From positions 78,037-142,036 of the forward strand of contig JAYUED010000027.1 of NCBI GenBank assembly GCA_043739385.1: 64,000 nt of DNA, read 5' to 3'. The notes beneath the pieces were generated by a model. That model was not told the origin of the DNA and ran no database searches. It saw only the letters and a list, made by a program, of their open reading frames with translations. Below are positions 1 through 7,967 of the stretch, in pieces. The translations under genes and the position numbers were made by a program. Each line of letters starts with the position of its first letter. The stretch's first letter is position 1. Source of the stretch: Defluviibacillus sp043739385 (lineage in GTDB: Bacteria; Pseudomonadota; Gammaproteobacteria; Burkholderiales; Burkholderiaceae_C).

Positions 1-2
1 AG

Positions 3-155
3 ACTGTAGAAGGTATTCGTGCCTTGGCAGTTGACAAAGACCACACCCCGAAGTGGAATCCAGCGCAAATCGAGGCTGTAACGCCTGATATGGTCGCCCC
101 GTTCTTCACCAGTCCATGGCCGGCGCACGCACATCCGTTGCGGCATCTGGGGTAA
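3..155 (+). CDS. Enoyl-CoA hydratase/isomerase family protein, C-terminal end (partial)
   Basis: Only the last 50 codons are present; the gene enters from the left edge and stops at TAA 153-155. The residues (a run of VEGIRALAVDKD, then KWNP, then PDMVAPFF and a Pro/His-rich end) resemble the C-terminus of the 3-hydroxyisobutyryl-CoA hydrolase branch of the enoyl-CoA hydratase family, where this tail follows the crotonase fold. Such enzymes act on acyl-CoA intermediates of valine or fatty acid breakdown. No catalytic residues lie in the visible part, so substrate cannot be judged. A strong terminator follows 30 bases downstream. Confidence 0.7.
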   Translation, partial: TVEGIRALAVDKDHTPKWNPAQIEAVTPDMVAPFFTSPWPAHAHPLRHLG

Positions 156-186
156 ATACGAGCTGTTTAAATTTTTGAATTAAACG

Positions 187-227
187 TAAAAAAGCGGGCG
201 ATGGATGGTCATCGCCCGCTTTTTTCG
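187..227 (+). terminator. Rho-independent terminator
   Basis: A perfect 10-bp stem (AGCGGGCGAT at 193-202 pairing with 211-220) with an 8-base loop is followed by a run of T and preceded by a run of A, so it can work in both directions. It sits between the convergent ends of the partial enoyl-CoA hydratase gene and the BON lipoprotein gene. Confidence 0.9.
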
Positions 228-289
228 CTTGCACAATCTACCAATAAAACTTGATAGATTGCTTAGGGCGGCTTAAGGCAGCTTGAGGT

Positions 290-604
290 TTAAGGACGAA
301 CGACGATGTCGTTCTTCACCATTTTCACGTTTTTCACGTTACGCGCGATGTTTTCAGCTTGGTTTTTCTCAGCCATGGACTTAGCAAAACCAGACAGCTG
401 CACTGTGCCGTTAAGTGTTTCAACGCTGATGGATGTCGCAGAAACAGTCTTGTCGTCAAGGAATTTGGCTTTCACTGTCGTTGTGATTCCGGCGTCATCG
501 ACGTAAGCACCTGTGGTTTCTTGGCCGCGGCCAACAGCGCAACCGCTGGCGATGAGGGTGATGCCGACCAAGGCAGCGATGGAGAGTGAGCGAGCAAATT
601 TCAT
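290..604 (-). CDS. BON-domain lipoprotein (OsmY-like)
   Basis: A 104-residue protein with a short signal sequence ending in a lipobox (I-A-S-G-C, Cys22), so it is predicted to be lipid-anchored in the envelope. The rest is one BON domain (about residues 35-102) with the typical DDAGITTTVKAKF start, a V-x-L-x-G core (TVQLSGF) and a final IVV. BON domains are thought to bind phospholipid or peptidoglycan and occur in osmotic-stress proteins such as OsmY. A purine-rich stretch (GGAAAAACC) lies just upstream of ATG. It heads a group of small envelope genes on the same strand. The precise role is unknown. Confidence 0.85.
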   Translation of the reverse strand: MKFARSLSIAALVGITLIASGCAVGRGQETTGAYVDDAGITTTVKAKFLDDKTVSATSISVETLNGTVQLSGFAKSMAEKNQAENIARNVKNVKMVKNDIVVRP

Positions 605-725
605 GGTTTTTCCTTTTGGGGTGAATCAAATTAGTGCAAGTTGTCAAAAAAGGGCGAGCAGCGGCACTACGCCGATCATCCTTCGGGAATTCTTAAAAAA
701 CAGGCGAAAAAAGGTGCCAATCAGC

Positions 726-1259
726 TCAGGGCGGTCGAGTATCGGTATCAGTGTTGCTGAAGTCGTTGTCTCTGTCTCTTTCATTGCCACTGCGGCTGTC
801 ACTCGGATCGCCGCTTAGGTGAGGCGACAGCATAGACAGTAAGAAATTTGGCAATTGCGGGGGTTTCAGGGCTGCCGCCACCACAGTGCCAAGAGATACC
901 AGCCGCCAAGGCCGCAAAAGCACTGTTGCCACGCCAATACCTGCGGCTATGCCCACCAGCTTCACAGGATGCTCGCGTGCGTATTGGTTCAGTACAGGGC
1001 GGGCAATTTCCATGGCTACGTTCACGGGGTGGTGATGCCACCAAGTACGTACTGCGTGCTTAAGGATGCGCCACGTGCCATCTGCGGTGCTGTGGTGTGC
1101 TGCCGTATCTTCAGCATTATTCGCGTCCTCTGCGTAGGTGTTCTGTGCGCCACGCTTGTACCGAGTCATGTGCCTGACCATGGCCTTACGGCTGGTGGCC
1201 AAACGCTCTTGCGGTGTGGGATTTGGGAGGGGTGCCATAACAAATGCCGAGTTACCCAT
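726..1259 (-). CDS. Conserved hypothetical protein, envelope-stress cluster
   Basis: A 177-residue protein that I do not recognise beyond its setting. The N-terminal half is polar and includes a His-rich patch (TWWHHHP near residue 73). A hydrophobic stretch around residues 97-130 (KLVGIAAGIGVATVLL, then SLGTVVAAAL) suggests one or two membrane passes. The tail is Asp/Arg/Ser-rich and probably disordered. It follows the YqjE/holin-like gene by 10 bases, so the two are likely cotranscribed with the DUF883 gene. By position it may correspond to the third member (YqjK-like) of the E. coli yqjD-yqjE-yqjK set, but I see no convincing sequence match. A start at 1238 is also possible. Confidence 0.65.
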   Translation of the reverse strand: MGNSAFVMAPLPNPTPQERLATSRKAMVRHMTRYKRGAQNTYAEDANNAEDTAAHHSTADGTWRILKHAVRTWWHHHPVNVAMEIARPVLNQYAREHPVKLVGIAAGIGVATVLLRPWRLVSLGTVVAAALKPPQLPNFLLSMLSPHLSGDPSDSRSGNERDRDNDFSNTDTDTRPP

Positions 1260-1269
1260 GACCAGGGGC

Positions 1270-1635
1270 TCAGCTCACCATGCGCAGTGCGCGGGTGTCG
1301 CTGTCGATTTGCGCGTTCAACTCAGGGAAGCTCTCTGGGCTAAGGGGTTTTCGGGCTGACATGAACGCCATAAGCGTCAGTAGCAGCACAAAACTTGGTA
1401 CAGCTACCAGCACCCAATGGAATTGGTTGTGCATTACACCGATCATTAGCGCTGTGCCTGCCAAGCCTAAAAAAACTACACCTCCTAGCAGCGTCAAAAT
1501 CCATGCAATTGTGCGAGCCAGTAGTTCAGCACCCGCGCTAGACGCTTCTTGCCGGAATAACGCGGCATAGGCCGAGATGTGGTCAACGACCAGATCAGGG
1601 CGTTGAATCAGCGTTGAAAAAAGAGGGTGCAGCAT
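1270..1635 (-). CDS. YqjE / holin-superfamily-III-like membrane protein
   Basis: A 121-residue protein with two strong membrane helices (about residues 42-66 and 71-93) separated by a short loop, and short polar ends. This matches the small inner-membrane proteins annotated as phage holin family or YqjE, which in most bacteria are chromosomal and not phage-derived. It lies between a DUF883 (YqjD/ElaB-like) gene and an unknown membrane-associated gene on the same strand, the arrangement seen for yqjD-yqjE. The E. coli homologues are linked to ribosome association at the membrane in stationary phase; whether that applies here is inference. Confidence 0.75.
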   Translation of the reverse strand: MLHPLFSTLIQRPDLVVDHISAYAALFRQEASSAGAELLARTIAWILTLLGGVVFLGLAGTALMIGVMHNQFHWVLVAVPSFVLLLTLMAFMSARKPLSPESFPELNAQIDSDTRALRMVS

Positions 1636-1734
1636 GAGGCGTGAGCGGTTGGTCGCGGTAGGTTAGGCAGCAGGCACTTCAGTTCTCAGTGCTGTGTCAA
1701 TCCGTATTTCAGCAATGGGCTTAAAGCAGTGAGC

Positions 1735-2136
1735 TCAGTAGCGATTACGGTTTCGGTTACGTGAAGCAGAAACAGCCAACGCAACCGCAGCACCTACAGC
1801 TGCTGCAATCAAAATAGACCGTACAGGCTGCTCGGACACATAACGGGTGGTGACACCAGCGGCACGTGTGAGCGACTGCTGAGCACGGTCTTTGGCTTCA
1901 GACGCCAGATCCAGGCTTTGGCGGGCCAGGTGCTGGGCTTTTTCAGCCAGCATTTCCACCATGGGGTCTACGCGGCCACGCAGGCTACGCACGTTCTGTT
2001 CTGCCTTGTCGAGGGCTTCGTTGGCGTGGTCACGGGTCGCAGCCACGGCATTGTTAGCCGTGTCAAACGCGTTATCGGTCGCAGTATGCAAAGCGTTGGC
2101 AGTGTCTCGTACGGTGTTCGCAGCAAATGAGTTCAT
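1735..2136 (-). CDS. DUF883 (ElaB/YqjD-like) C-tail-anchored protein
   Basis: A 133-residue protein with an Ala/Asp/Glu-rich, helix-forming N-terminal region (about residues 5-105, coiled-coil-like), then a hydrophobic segment (RSILIAAAVGAAVALAV, about 106-122) and a short basic end rich in Arg and Asn. This is the layout of ElaB/YqjD proteins, which anchor to the inner membrane by the C-terminus; E. coli YqjD binds ribosomes in stationary phase. The start is supported by AAGGAAATTTC directly before ATG. It is probably cotranscribed with the holin-like and hypothetical genes downstream. Confidence 0.85.
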   Translation of the reverse strand: MNSFAANTVRDTANALHTATDNAFDTANNAVAATRDHANEALDKAEQNVRSLRGRVDPMVEMLAEKAQHLARQSLDLASEAKDRAQQSLTRAAGVTTRYVSEQPVRSILIAAAVGAAVALAVSASRNRNRNRY

Positions 2137-2215
2137 GAAATTTCCTTAAATTTACGGGGGGTTAAATATGGAATCAAAGAGGTAGAAAGGTGGACGAGTC
2201 AGTTATACGTCAGTG

Positions 2216-2380
2216 TTATTTTCTCTTAAGCAGTCCAATGACAAAGCCAACTATTGCCATTGCAGCAAAAATCATGAAAAGAATTTTTGCAATATCGGCT
2301 GCACCTGCTGCAATTCCACCAAAGCCGAATATTGCGGCGATCAGCGCGATCACCATAAAAACTACAGAATAGTGCAGCAT
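2216..2380 (-). CDS. DUF1328 small membrane protein (YtjA-like)
   Basis: A 54-residue protein starting MLHYSVVF, which is how DUF1328 proteins begin. It has two hydrophobic helices (residues 4-24 with a GFGGIAAGAA motif, and 27-47) and a basic C-terminus. The open frame extends much further upstream, but the family start and an AAGGA ribosome site 8 bases before this ATG favour the short form; an adjacent in-frame ATG at 2383 is an alternative. Function is unknown; members are often found with envelope and stress genes, as here. Confidence 0.85.
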   Translation of the reverse strand: MLHYSVVFMVIALIAAIFGFGGIAAGAADIAKILFMIFAAMAIVGFVIGLLKRK

Positions 2381-2597
2381 CATCGGATCCTTACAAATGT
2401 GTTGACTGAGGGCACTGCGTTTGCAGCGACTAGCGCTAAGGTTAAGCGGGACGCTAACTTTGGCGCATCGGCCAGCGGCGTGAGGCCGTGTCAGCAGGTG
2501 TAGCAATGCGGTGTAGGAGTGGTCTGACATGATTTGGTTCTATTGGAATCAACGTGCGCGATGACTTTGGCACTGACAACTTTTCCGTTCACCGGGT

Positions 2598-3950
2598 TCA
2601 ATTCATATTTAGCCCATTTTTTGGCAGTACGGCATGGATGTGCGTGCCGTTATCGAGGCTACTTGTTACCGTTAGTTTCCCTCCAGCCGCCTCTACCCGG
2701 TGGCGCATGCCGCGCAGGCCGTGGCTGGCCGTGCCGATGCTGTCGGTTTTGAAGCCCCGTCCATCGTCTTTCACTTCAATAGAAATAGTGCTGTCAAAGT
2801 TGTGTAGGCTGATGACCGCTTGGCGGGCCTCTGCGTATTTACCCATGTTCGTCAGGGATTCTTGTACTAGCCGGTATATCGTCAACTGCGCTGACCCGCC
2901 GAGCTCTACGCTTTCCAGGTCAGTGTGGATGGTGACGCCCGAGCGTTCTTCAAATTCCCGCGCCAAAATTTCCAGTGATGCTACCAACCCTAGATGTGAC
3001 AGCGATGAGGGGCGAAGATCTTCCACGATGCGGCGCTTGAGTGCGATACCGCTGTTGAGCGTGGTGCTCATGTGCTCCAGCCGCTCAGATATTTCTGGAG
3101 AGCTACCAGCCAACCGTGCTTTGATCCGCGCCACATCCAGCTTGGCAGCAGTCAGCAACGCGCCCAACTCGTCGTGCAGCTCACGCGCCAGATGGCCGCG
3201 TTCGTCTTCACGTACGTTCTGTAAGTGGGTAGCCAAATCGGCCAGCGTCGCCGTGCGCTCACGCACCTGAGTTTCCAGTAAGTCGCGTTCGCGTTGCAGC
3301 GATGCTTGTTCGCGTGCCCCCGAGGCCAGCAACGCTTTAGTTTGCAGCAGGTACATGTAAAACGCCAGTAAACCTGCCAGCGCCATCAGCCCCACACCGA
3401 TGCGCGAGAGTTGCAGAGTTTTTTCGATTTGGCTTTGCCCCTGCGCCATTTTGTCAACGCTCATAGCGGCCAACTTCGCCGCTTGTATGCGGATGGCGTC
3501 CATGTGTTCTTTGCCGACATTGGTTGTGAGCACAAACTTCCAAGCGTCTTCCTTACCTTCTTTGCGCATTCGCACGGTCAATCCTAATTCTGCAAGCTTG
3601 CTGGCTGCGTGTTGTGCCAGCAGGCTGAATGGGATGAGTTGATCTGGGTAGGACGCGTAAAGCTGGCGCATCAGGTCTAAATCATGTCCAATATTTTGGG
3701 TTGCATTAATGTAGGGTTCAAGGTACTCCGCATCGCCAGTCAGCAGGTAGCCCCGCTGACCAGTTTCGGCGTCCAGCATGTGCTGTAGCAATGTATTGAT
3801 GGCTCCACGCGACTGCTGGCCTTCTTCAATTTTGGCAGTGGCGGTTGTGGAATCGCGGTAACTGGCTTCGTTGATGAACATCAAAATGACGGTCGCCAGA
3901 ACCGCTAACGGCATACTGATTGCCATAGTAGGGATAGATAGTTTTTTCAA
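2598..3950 (-). CDS. CHASE3 sensor histidine kinase (NarX/LiaS-type HisKA_3)
   Basis: A 450-residue inner-membrane kinase. Order: membrane helix (about 9-28), periplasmic CHASE3 domain (about 35-180, with the conserved DAETGQRGYLLTG stretch), second helix (about 183-203), a coiled linker, a HisKA_3 dimerisation domain with the phospho-accepting His259 in RELHDELG, and an HATPase_c domain (N-box QESLTNMGKYAEA, G-box DDGRGF and GLRGMRHR). The N-box has Met-Gly-Lys-Tyr where most relatives have a valine and RHA. It is divergent from the NarL-type regulator at 4051, its likely partner. The start is TTG with a poor ribosome site; ATG at 3926 is possible but would cut into the first helix. Confidence 0.9.
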   Translation of the reverse strand: MKKLSIPTMAISMPLAVLATVILMFINEASYRDSTTATAKIEEGQQSRGAINTLLQHMLDAETGQRGYLLTGDAEYLEPYINATQNIGHDLDLMRQLYASYPDQLIPFSLLAQHAASKLAELGLTVRMRKEGKEDAWKFVLTTNVGKEHMDAIRIQAAKLAAMSVDKMAQGQSQIEKTLQLSRIGVGLMALAGLLAFYMYLLQTKALLASGAREQASLQRERDLLETQVRERTATLADLATHLQNVREDERGHLARELHDELGALLTAAKLDVARIKARLAGSSPEISERLEHMSTTLNSGIALKRRIVEDLRPSSLSHLGLVASLEILAREFEERSGVTIHTDLESVELGGSAQLTIYRLVQESLTNMGKYAEARQAVISLHNFDSTISIEVKDDGRGFKTDSIGTASHGLRGMRHRVEAAGGKLTVTSSLDNGTHIHAVLPKNGLNMN

Positions 3951-4050
3951 GGCTCGCTGCCCTCGTTAGTTCGGTGAATAATCCGTCTAACAGGGACGGT
4001 GCGTTTGACGGCTTGTCAAAAAGCGCGCGGCTCCCAGAAGAAAGACTGCA

Positions 4051-4683
4051 TTGATAAACATTGGAATTGTGGACGACCATGCCATCGTGCGTTCAGGGCT
4101 TAAACAGTTCTTTTCGGACTTTGTCGATTTGCGCGTGATGGGTGAGGCTGCCAGTGGTCGCGAGGCGATTGATTTGGTGCGCACCGTCGAACTCGACGTG
4201 CTGGTGATGGACTTGTCCATGCCCGGCCAAAGTGGAATTGATGCCTTGGCCATGATCCGTGCCAAAGCGCCTGATGTGGGTATTCTCATTTTGAGTGGCT
4301 ATCCTGAAGCACATTACGCCGTAAATTTGATTCGGCAGGGAGCCAGTGGCTACCTCAACAAAGCCTGTGAGCCCACAGAGATCGTTGAAGCCATCCGTGT
4401 AATCGCTCTTGGCAAGCACTACATCTCTCCTGCCGTGGCCGAACTCTTGGCTCAGCAGCTGAACCGCCCACAAGATGTGGCTCCACATCAGCAACTGTCA
4501 GAGCGCGAATTTCAGGTCTTTCTTAAATTGGCCAAGGGGGAGGCGGCTGGCGATATTGCTACGGCGTTGTCTCTTAGCGTAAAAACCGTCAGTACCTACC
4601 GCACACGGGTGATGGAAAAGATGAATTTAGCGTCGAACAGTGATTTGACGTACTACGCGTTGAAAAACCAGCTGATTGATTAA
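4051..4683 (+). CDS. NarL/FixJ-family response regulator
   Basis: A 210-residue regulator. The receiver domain (about 1-120) has the acidic pair Asp8/Asp9, phospho-acceptor Asp54 in VMDLSMPG and Lys104 in YLNKA. A LuxR-type helix-turn-helix follows (about 147-210) with the typical LSEREFQVFLKLAKGE and SVKTVSTYRTRVMEKM motifs. It uses a TTG start; AGAAGAAAG lies about 5 bases before it and the family N-terminus (M-I-x-I-G-I-V-D-D-H) fits exactly. It is transcribed away from the sensor kinase, 100 bases apart, so the two probably form one phosphorelay controlling transcription. Confidence 0.9.
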   Translation: MINIGIVDDHAIVRSGLKQFFSDFVDLRVMGEAASGREAIDLVRTVELDVLVMDLSMPGQSGIDALAMIRAKAPDVGILILSGYPEAHYAVNLIRQGASGYLNKACEPTEIVEAIRVIALGKHYISPAVAELLAQQLNRPQDVAPHQQLSEREFQVFLKLAKGEAAGDIATALSLSVKTVSTYRTRVMEKMNLASNSDLTYYALKNQLID

Positions 4684-4695
4684 GTGGTTCAGTGA

Positions 4696-5112
4696 TTAAT
4701 TAAGCTCGGGCAGCACTTTGGGCGCTGCGCTGAGTGTGGTGCATTGCTGCAAGCAAAAGGCAATCAGCGCATCAATTTCATTGGACTTGTCATAGACAGC
4801 ATCCACTCCCAGTTGGGCGCAACGCGCACGCACATCTGCCGTTGCGTAGTTGGTCAACACCACCACTTTTTGCAGCGGACTGCGGCCACGGCACGCCGCG
4901 ACTACGCCTAAGCCGCTGCCTTGTTTCAAAAATAAATCCACAATAGCCAAATCCCAGATCGAGGCAGTGTCCGTGTCAGTCAGCCAAGTTTTGCCGTCTA
5001 TTTCAGTTTCTGAAGTACCGATGGATTCGATGCCAACGAGCTCTTCCAACGTCGCAATCAGGTTTTCCCGAATGGTTGCGTTATCTTCAACGATGTAGGT
5101 TTTGAGTTTCAC
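4696..5112 (-). CDS. Receiver-only response regulator
   Basis: A single CheY-like receiver of about 138 residues when started at the GTG at 5112; the open frame continues upstream to 5196 but the receiver fold begins here (KLKTYIVEDNATIREN). Conserved positions are present: Glu9/Asp10, phospho-acceptor Asp59 in AIVDLFL, Thr87 and Lys109 (YDKS). There is no output domain. It ends 12 bases from the 3' end of the NarL-type regulator, facing it. It could act as a phosphate sink or modulator for the neighbouring kinase; that is inference from position. The start codon is uncertain. Confidence 0.75.
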   Translation of the reverse strand: MKLKTYIVEDNATIRENLIATLEELVGIESIGTSETEIDGKTWLTDTDTASIWDLAIVDLFLKQGSGLGVVAACRGRSPLQKVVVLTNYATADVRARCAQLGVDAVYDKSNEIDALIAFCLQQCTTLSAAPKVLPELN

Positions 5113-5257
5113 TGCATGCGTCCCAGTGGCGTGCAGTAGGAGGGTCTGAATATCACTTTGTACCTGTTCAACCAGGGCGAAACCCTGCCCTTTCAATATA
5201 CCTCGCCTTTATGTCCGTGCTGGCAGGATGCAGCGGTCAATCTGTGTAGGACAAAAC

Positions 5258-5992
5258 CTACACAGATTCGAACACGACGTCCCACACTCCATGCCCTAAT
5301 TTGATTCCACGGTTTTCAAACTTCGTAAGTGGCCGATAGGCGGGTTGGGCGGCATAGCCGTCTGCGCTGGTAGCGGTGTTGCGTAACAGGGGTTCAGCGC
5401 TCAGTACTTCCAGCATTTGCTCTGCATAGGGCTGCCAGTCGGTGGCGCAGTGCAGATAGCCACCGGGTTTCAGGCGTGCGGCTAATTTGGCAATCAGCGG
5501 TGGTTGCACCAAGCGACGTTTGTTGTGGCGGGCTTTGTGCCAGGGGTCGGGGAAGAAAATATGTACACCGTCAATGCTTTTCAGCGGCAGCATGTGGTCA
5601 ATTACCTCCACGGCATCGTGTTGCAGGATACGGATGTTGCCCAAGCCCTGCTCGTCAATGCGTTTAAGCAGCGCCCCGACACCGGGTGGATGTACTTCGC
5701 AGCACAAGAAGTTTTTCTCCGGCATCAGCGCTGCGATATGCGCGGTGGCTTCCCCCATACCAAAGCCAATTTCGAGTACGGTGCTTGCTTGTCGTGCATA
5801 AGCAGCTACCAAATCAATAGCATTTTCCGTGTATGGCAGGATAAAGCGCGGGCCCAAGTCGGCGAGCGCCTTGGTTTGGCCTGTGGTCGTGCGTCCTGTG
5901 CGCAACACATAGCTGCGTTGGGGGCGACGAATCGGGTCTGAGGTGGGGTCTGGGGCAGGGATGTTCACGGGGCGAGATTGTAGGTGTTGCAC
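5258..5992 (-). CDS. trmB: tRNA (guanine-N7-)-methyltransferase TrmB
   Basis: A 244-residue SAM-dependent enzyme that methylates G46 in the variable loop of tRNA. The SAM-binding motif VLEIGFGMGEA is at about residue 70, and the family signature FPDPWHKARHNKRRL is at about 150, followed by a conserved PGGYLHCATDW segment. Length is normal for the family with a short extra N-terminal tail. The start is GTG with a weak ribosome site. It is co-oriented with htpX upstream, about 60 bases apart. Confidence 0.95.
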   Translation of the reverse strand: MQHLQSRPVNIPAPDPTSDPIRRPQRSYVLRTGRTTTGQTKALADLGPRFILPYTENAIDLVAAYARQASTVLEIGFGMGEATAHIAALMPEKNFLCCEVHPPGVGALLKRIDEQGLGNIRILQHDAVEVIDHMLPLKSIDGVHIFFPDPWHKARHNKRRLVQPPLIAKLAARLKPGGYLHCATDWQPYAEQMLEVLSAEPLLRNTATSADGYAAQPAYRPLTKFENRGIKLGHGVWDVVFESV

Positions 5993-6053
5993 TTCGTCCC
6001 TGTTCTTTTCCCGTTCCTTTTCATCTATTTTACGTCGCTACAGCTACGTGTAG

Positions 6054-6932
6054 TTACGCGCCGTCGCTGGCTTTGAGTGCGGCAATTCGCTCTTCAATCG
6101 GTGGGTGAGTGCTGAAGAGCTTGCCAAATCCTCCGGCAATGCCCATCGCTGCGACGCTTTGGGGCAGGGCACCGGTGTGCAGTCCGCCTAAACGTGCCAA
6201 GGCGTTCATCATCGGCTGTTTGCGACCCATGAGCTTTGCCGCACCTGCGTCAGCCCGGAACTCACGGTGACGGCTGAACCAGGCCACCACCATGTGTGCT
6301 GCAAAGCCAAGTACGATGTCGAGCACAAAGGTCGTCACCATGTAGCCTATGCCAGGGCCGCTGGAATTTTCATCGTTCTTGCGTAAAAAGCTGTCTACGG
6401 CATAGCCGATCACTCGGCTCAGAAACACCACAAACGTGTTCATTACGCCTTGAATCAGCGTCATCGTGACCATGTCGCCATTGGCAATGTGAGCCACCTC
6501 ATGGCCTAAGACGGCTTCGATTTCCTCTCGGGTCATGCCCTGCAGCAGACCCGTAGACACCGCCACCAATGCCGAATTTTTGAATGCACCCGTGGCGAAA
6601 GCGTTAGGCTCACCGTCGAAAATACCAACTTCTGGCATACCGATGCCCGCCTTGTCGGCCAACTTGCGCACCGTGTCTACAACCCAGGCCTCGTCGGCGT
6701 TGGCGGGCTGCGCAATCACGCGTACCCCAGACGTCCATTTGGCCATCGGCTTGCTGATAAGCAGCGAGATAAAAGCGCCGCCAAAACCCATCACCAGTGC
6801 AAAACCCAGCAAAGCACCCAGGTTGAGGCCGTTACTGGTCAGATAGCGGTTTACACCTAGTAAGCTGGCGACCAGGCCCAGCACTGCGACCACCGCGACG
6901 TTCGTCAAGACGAATAACAGAATACGTTTCAT
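6054..6932 (-). CDS. htpX: Membrane protease HtpX
   Basis: A 292-residue zinc metalloprotease of the inner membrane that takes part in quality control of membrane proteins. Two N-terminal helices (about 3-24 and 36-58), the zinc site HEVAH (His144, Glu145, His148), and two more hydrophobic segments (about 160-176 and 195-215) are visible, with the downstream FRADAGAAKLMGR stretch carrying the third ligand region. Length matches HtpX (about 290). It is divergent from the NhaR-like regulator. Confidence 0.97.
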   Translation of the reverse strand: MKRILLFVLTNVAVVAVLGLVASLLGVNRYLTSNGLNLGALLGFALVMGFGGAFISLLISKPMAKWTSGVRVIAQPANADEAWVVDTVRKLADKAGIGMPEVGIFDGEPNAFATGAFKNSALVAVSTGLLQGMTREEIEAVLGHEVAHIANGDMVTMTLIQGVMNTFVVFLSRVIGYAVDSFLRKNDENSSGPGIGYMVTTFVLDIVLGFAAHMVVAWFSRHREFRADAGAAKLMGRKQPMMNALARLGGLHTGALPQSVAAMGIAGGFGKLFSTHPPIEERIAALKASDGA

Positions 6933-6998
6933 ACGGAGCTTTCGAAAAATGAAGGGCCAAGCGAAAAGCTCAGCAAACCAACGATAGCACCTCTAAAT

Positions 6999-7047
6999 CT
7001 TTTTAAAAAGCAGATAATTCTTGTTATTTACTTCTGTAAAACAGAAT
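6999..7047. promoter_or_regulatory. Palindromes in the htpX / LysR divergent promoter region
   Basis: The intergenic region between htpX and the LysR-family gene holds a perfect 12-base palindrome (CTTTTTAAAAAG, 6999-7010) and an inverted repeat TTCTGT-AAA-ACAGAA (7032-7046), flanked by ATTCT and AGAAT. LysR proteins usually bind such AT-rich dyads next to their own gene. Binding is inference. Confidence 0.4.
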
Positions 7048-7082
7048 AATAAATGAGCTTTGAAACGCAATTTAACGACGTT

Positions 7083-7967
7083 ATGAGCACCGCCTTTAAC
7101 TACCGCCATCTTTATTACTTTTGGGTTGTTGCCAAGGAAGGCGGCATGACCCGCGCCGCTGACCGCTTAGGCATGGCGGTACAAACTATCAGCACCCAGG
7201 TGCGCGAACTTGAGCGCGACTTGGGCTGTGCCTTGCTTAAGCCGCAAGGGCGTGGTGTAGTGCTGACCGAGGCCGGCGTCGCGGCCCTGCGCCAAGCGGA
7301 CCAGATATTTCAACTCGGTGAATTGCTGCCCGAAGTGGTACGCGCCGCCATCAGCGTTCCCTCTGTACGTTTGGCGGTCGGAATTTCTGACGGTGTGCCT
7401 AAGCTGGTTGTGCGCCGCCTGATGGAGCCAGTCATGGATGAGCCGAATTTACGACTGCTCGCGCATGAAGACGAGTTCGCTGGCTTGCTGGCTGATTTGG
7501 CCCTACACCGTTTGGATGTGGTGCTGTCAGACCGCCCCGCACCAGTGAACCCCAATCTCAAGGTGTACAGCCATGCGCTGGGTACGTCCCCTGTTCACTG
7601 GTACGCACCTGCTGCGTTGGCGGCGGCGGCACTGCAAGATTTTCCACAGAGTTTGGCTCACGTTCCCGTGCTTTTGCCGACCGGCCATTCCGCAGTACGG
7701 GCACGTTTGGACGCTTGGTTCGAGCGCCTGGGTATTCAGCCCCGTGTGGTGGGTGAGTTTGAAGACAGCGCATTGCTGGTGACGTTTGGTTCCGCGGGTA
7801 TGGGCGTATTCCCCGCTGTGCAATGGATTGAAGAGAAGCTGACTGAGCGCTACAGCGTAACGTGCGTTGGTGCATGCACGGGCGTGGAAGAGCATTTTTT
7901 TGCTATAGGTACCGAGAAAAAAGTGCTGCATCCACTGGTGCAACGGCTGTTGCCATCATGTGTTTAA
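7083..7967 (+). CDS. nhaR: NhaR-like LysR-family transcriptional regulator
   Basis: A 294-residue protein when started at ATG 7083, chosen because E. coli NhaR begins the same way (a short lead then NYxHLYYFW). An upstream in-frame ATG at 7053 would add ten residues. It has an N-terminal winged helix (about 5-65, with GGMTRAADRLGMAVQTISTQV) and a LysR substrate-binding domain; motifs DxxLSD and a VVGEFEDSALLVTFG segment resemble NhaR. In E. coli NhaR responds to Na+ and controls nhaA and other genes. No antiporter gene lies nearby, so the target here is unknown. PmrA-like half-sites begin at its stop codon. Confidence 0.85.
   Translation: MSTAFNYRHLYYFWVVAKEGGMTRAADRLGMAVQTISTQVRELERDLGCALLKPQGRGVVLTEAGVAALRQADQIFQLGELLPEVVRAAISVPSVRLAVGISDGVPKLVVRRLMEPVMDEPNLRLLAHEDEFAGLLADLALHRLDVVLSDRPAPVNPNLKVYSHALGTSPVHWYAPAALAAAALQDFPQSLAHVPVLLPTGHSAVRARLDAWFERLGIQPRVVGEFEDSALLVTFGSAGMGVFPAVQWIEEKLTERYSVTCVGACTGVEEHFFAIGTEKKVLHPLVQRLLPSCV

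Noticed and set aside
261..295. Four CTTAAG-like hexamers near the end of the BON gene
   Set aside because: They are 7-10 bases apart and not 11, imperfect, and lie between converging gene ends, so they are not PmrA boxes.
1270..1635. Holin-like protein considered as evidence for a prophage
   Set aside because: No other phage genes nearby; the DUF883 neighbour shows the chromosomal YqjD/YqjE arrangement.
2554..3270. 238-residue open frame on the plus strand, opposite the CHASE3 kinase gene
   Set aside because: Ser/Arg-rich composition with no recognisable domain; it is the antisense shadow of a clear kinase gene.
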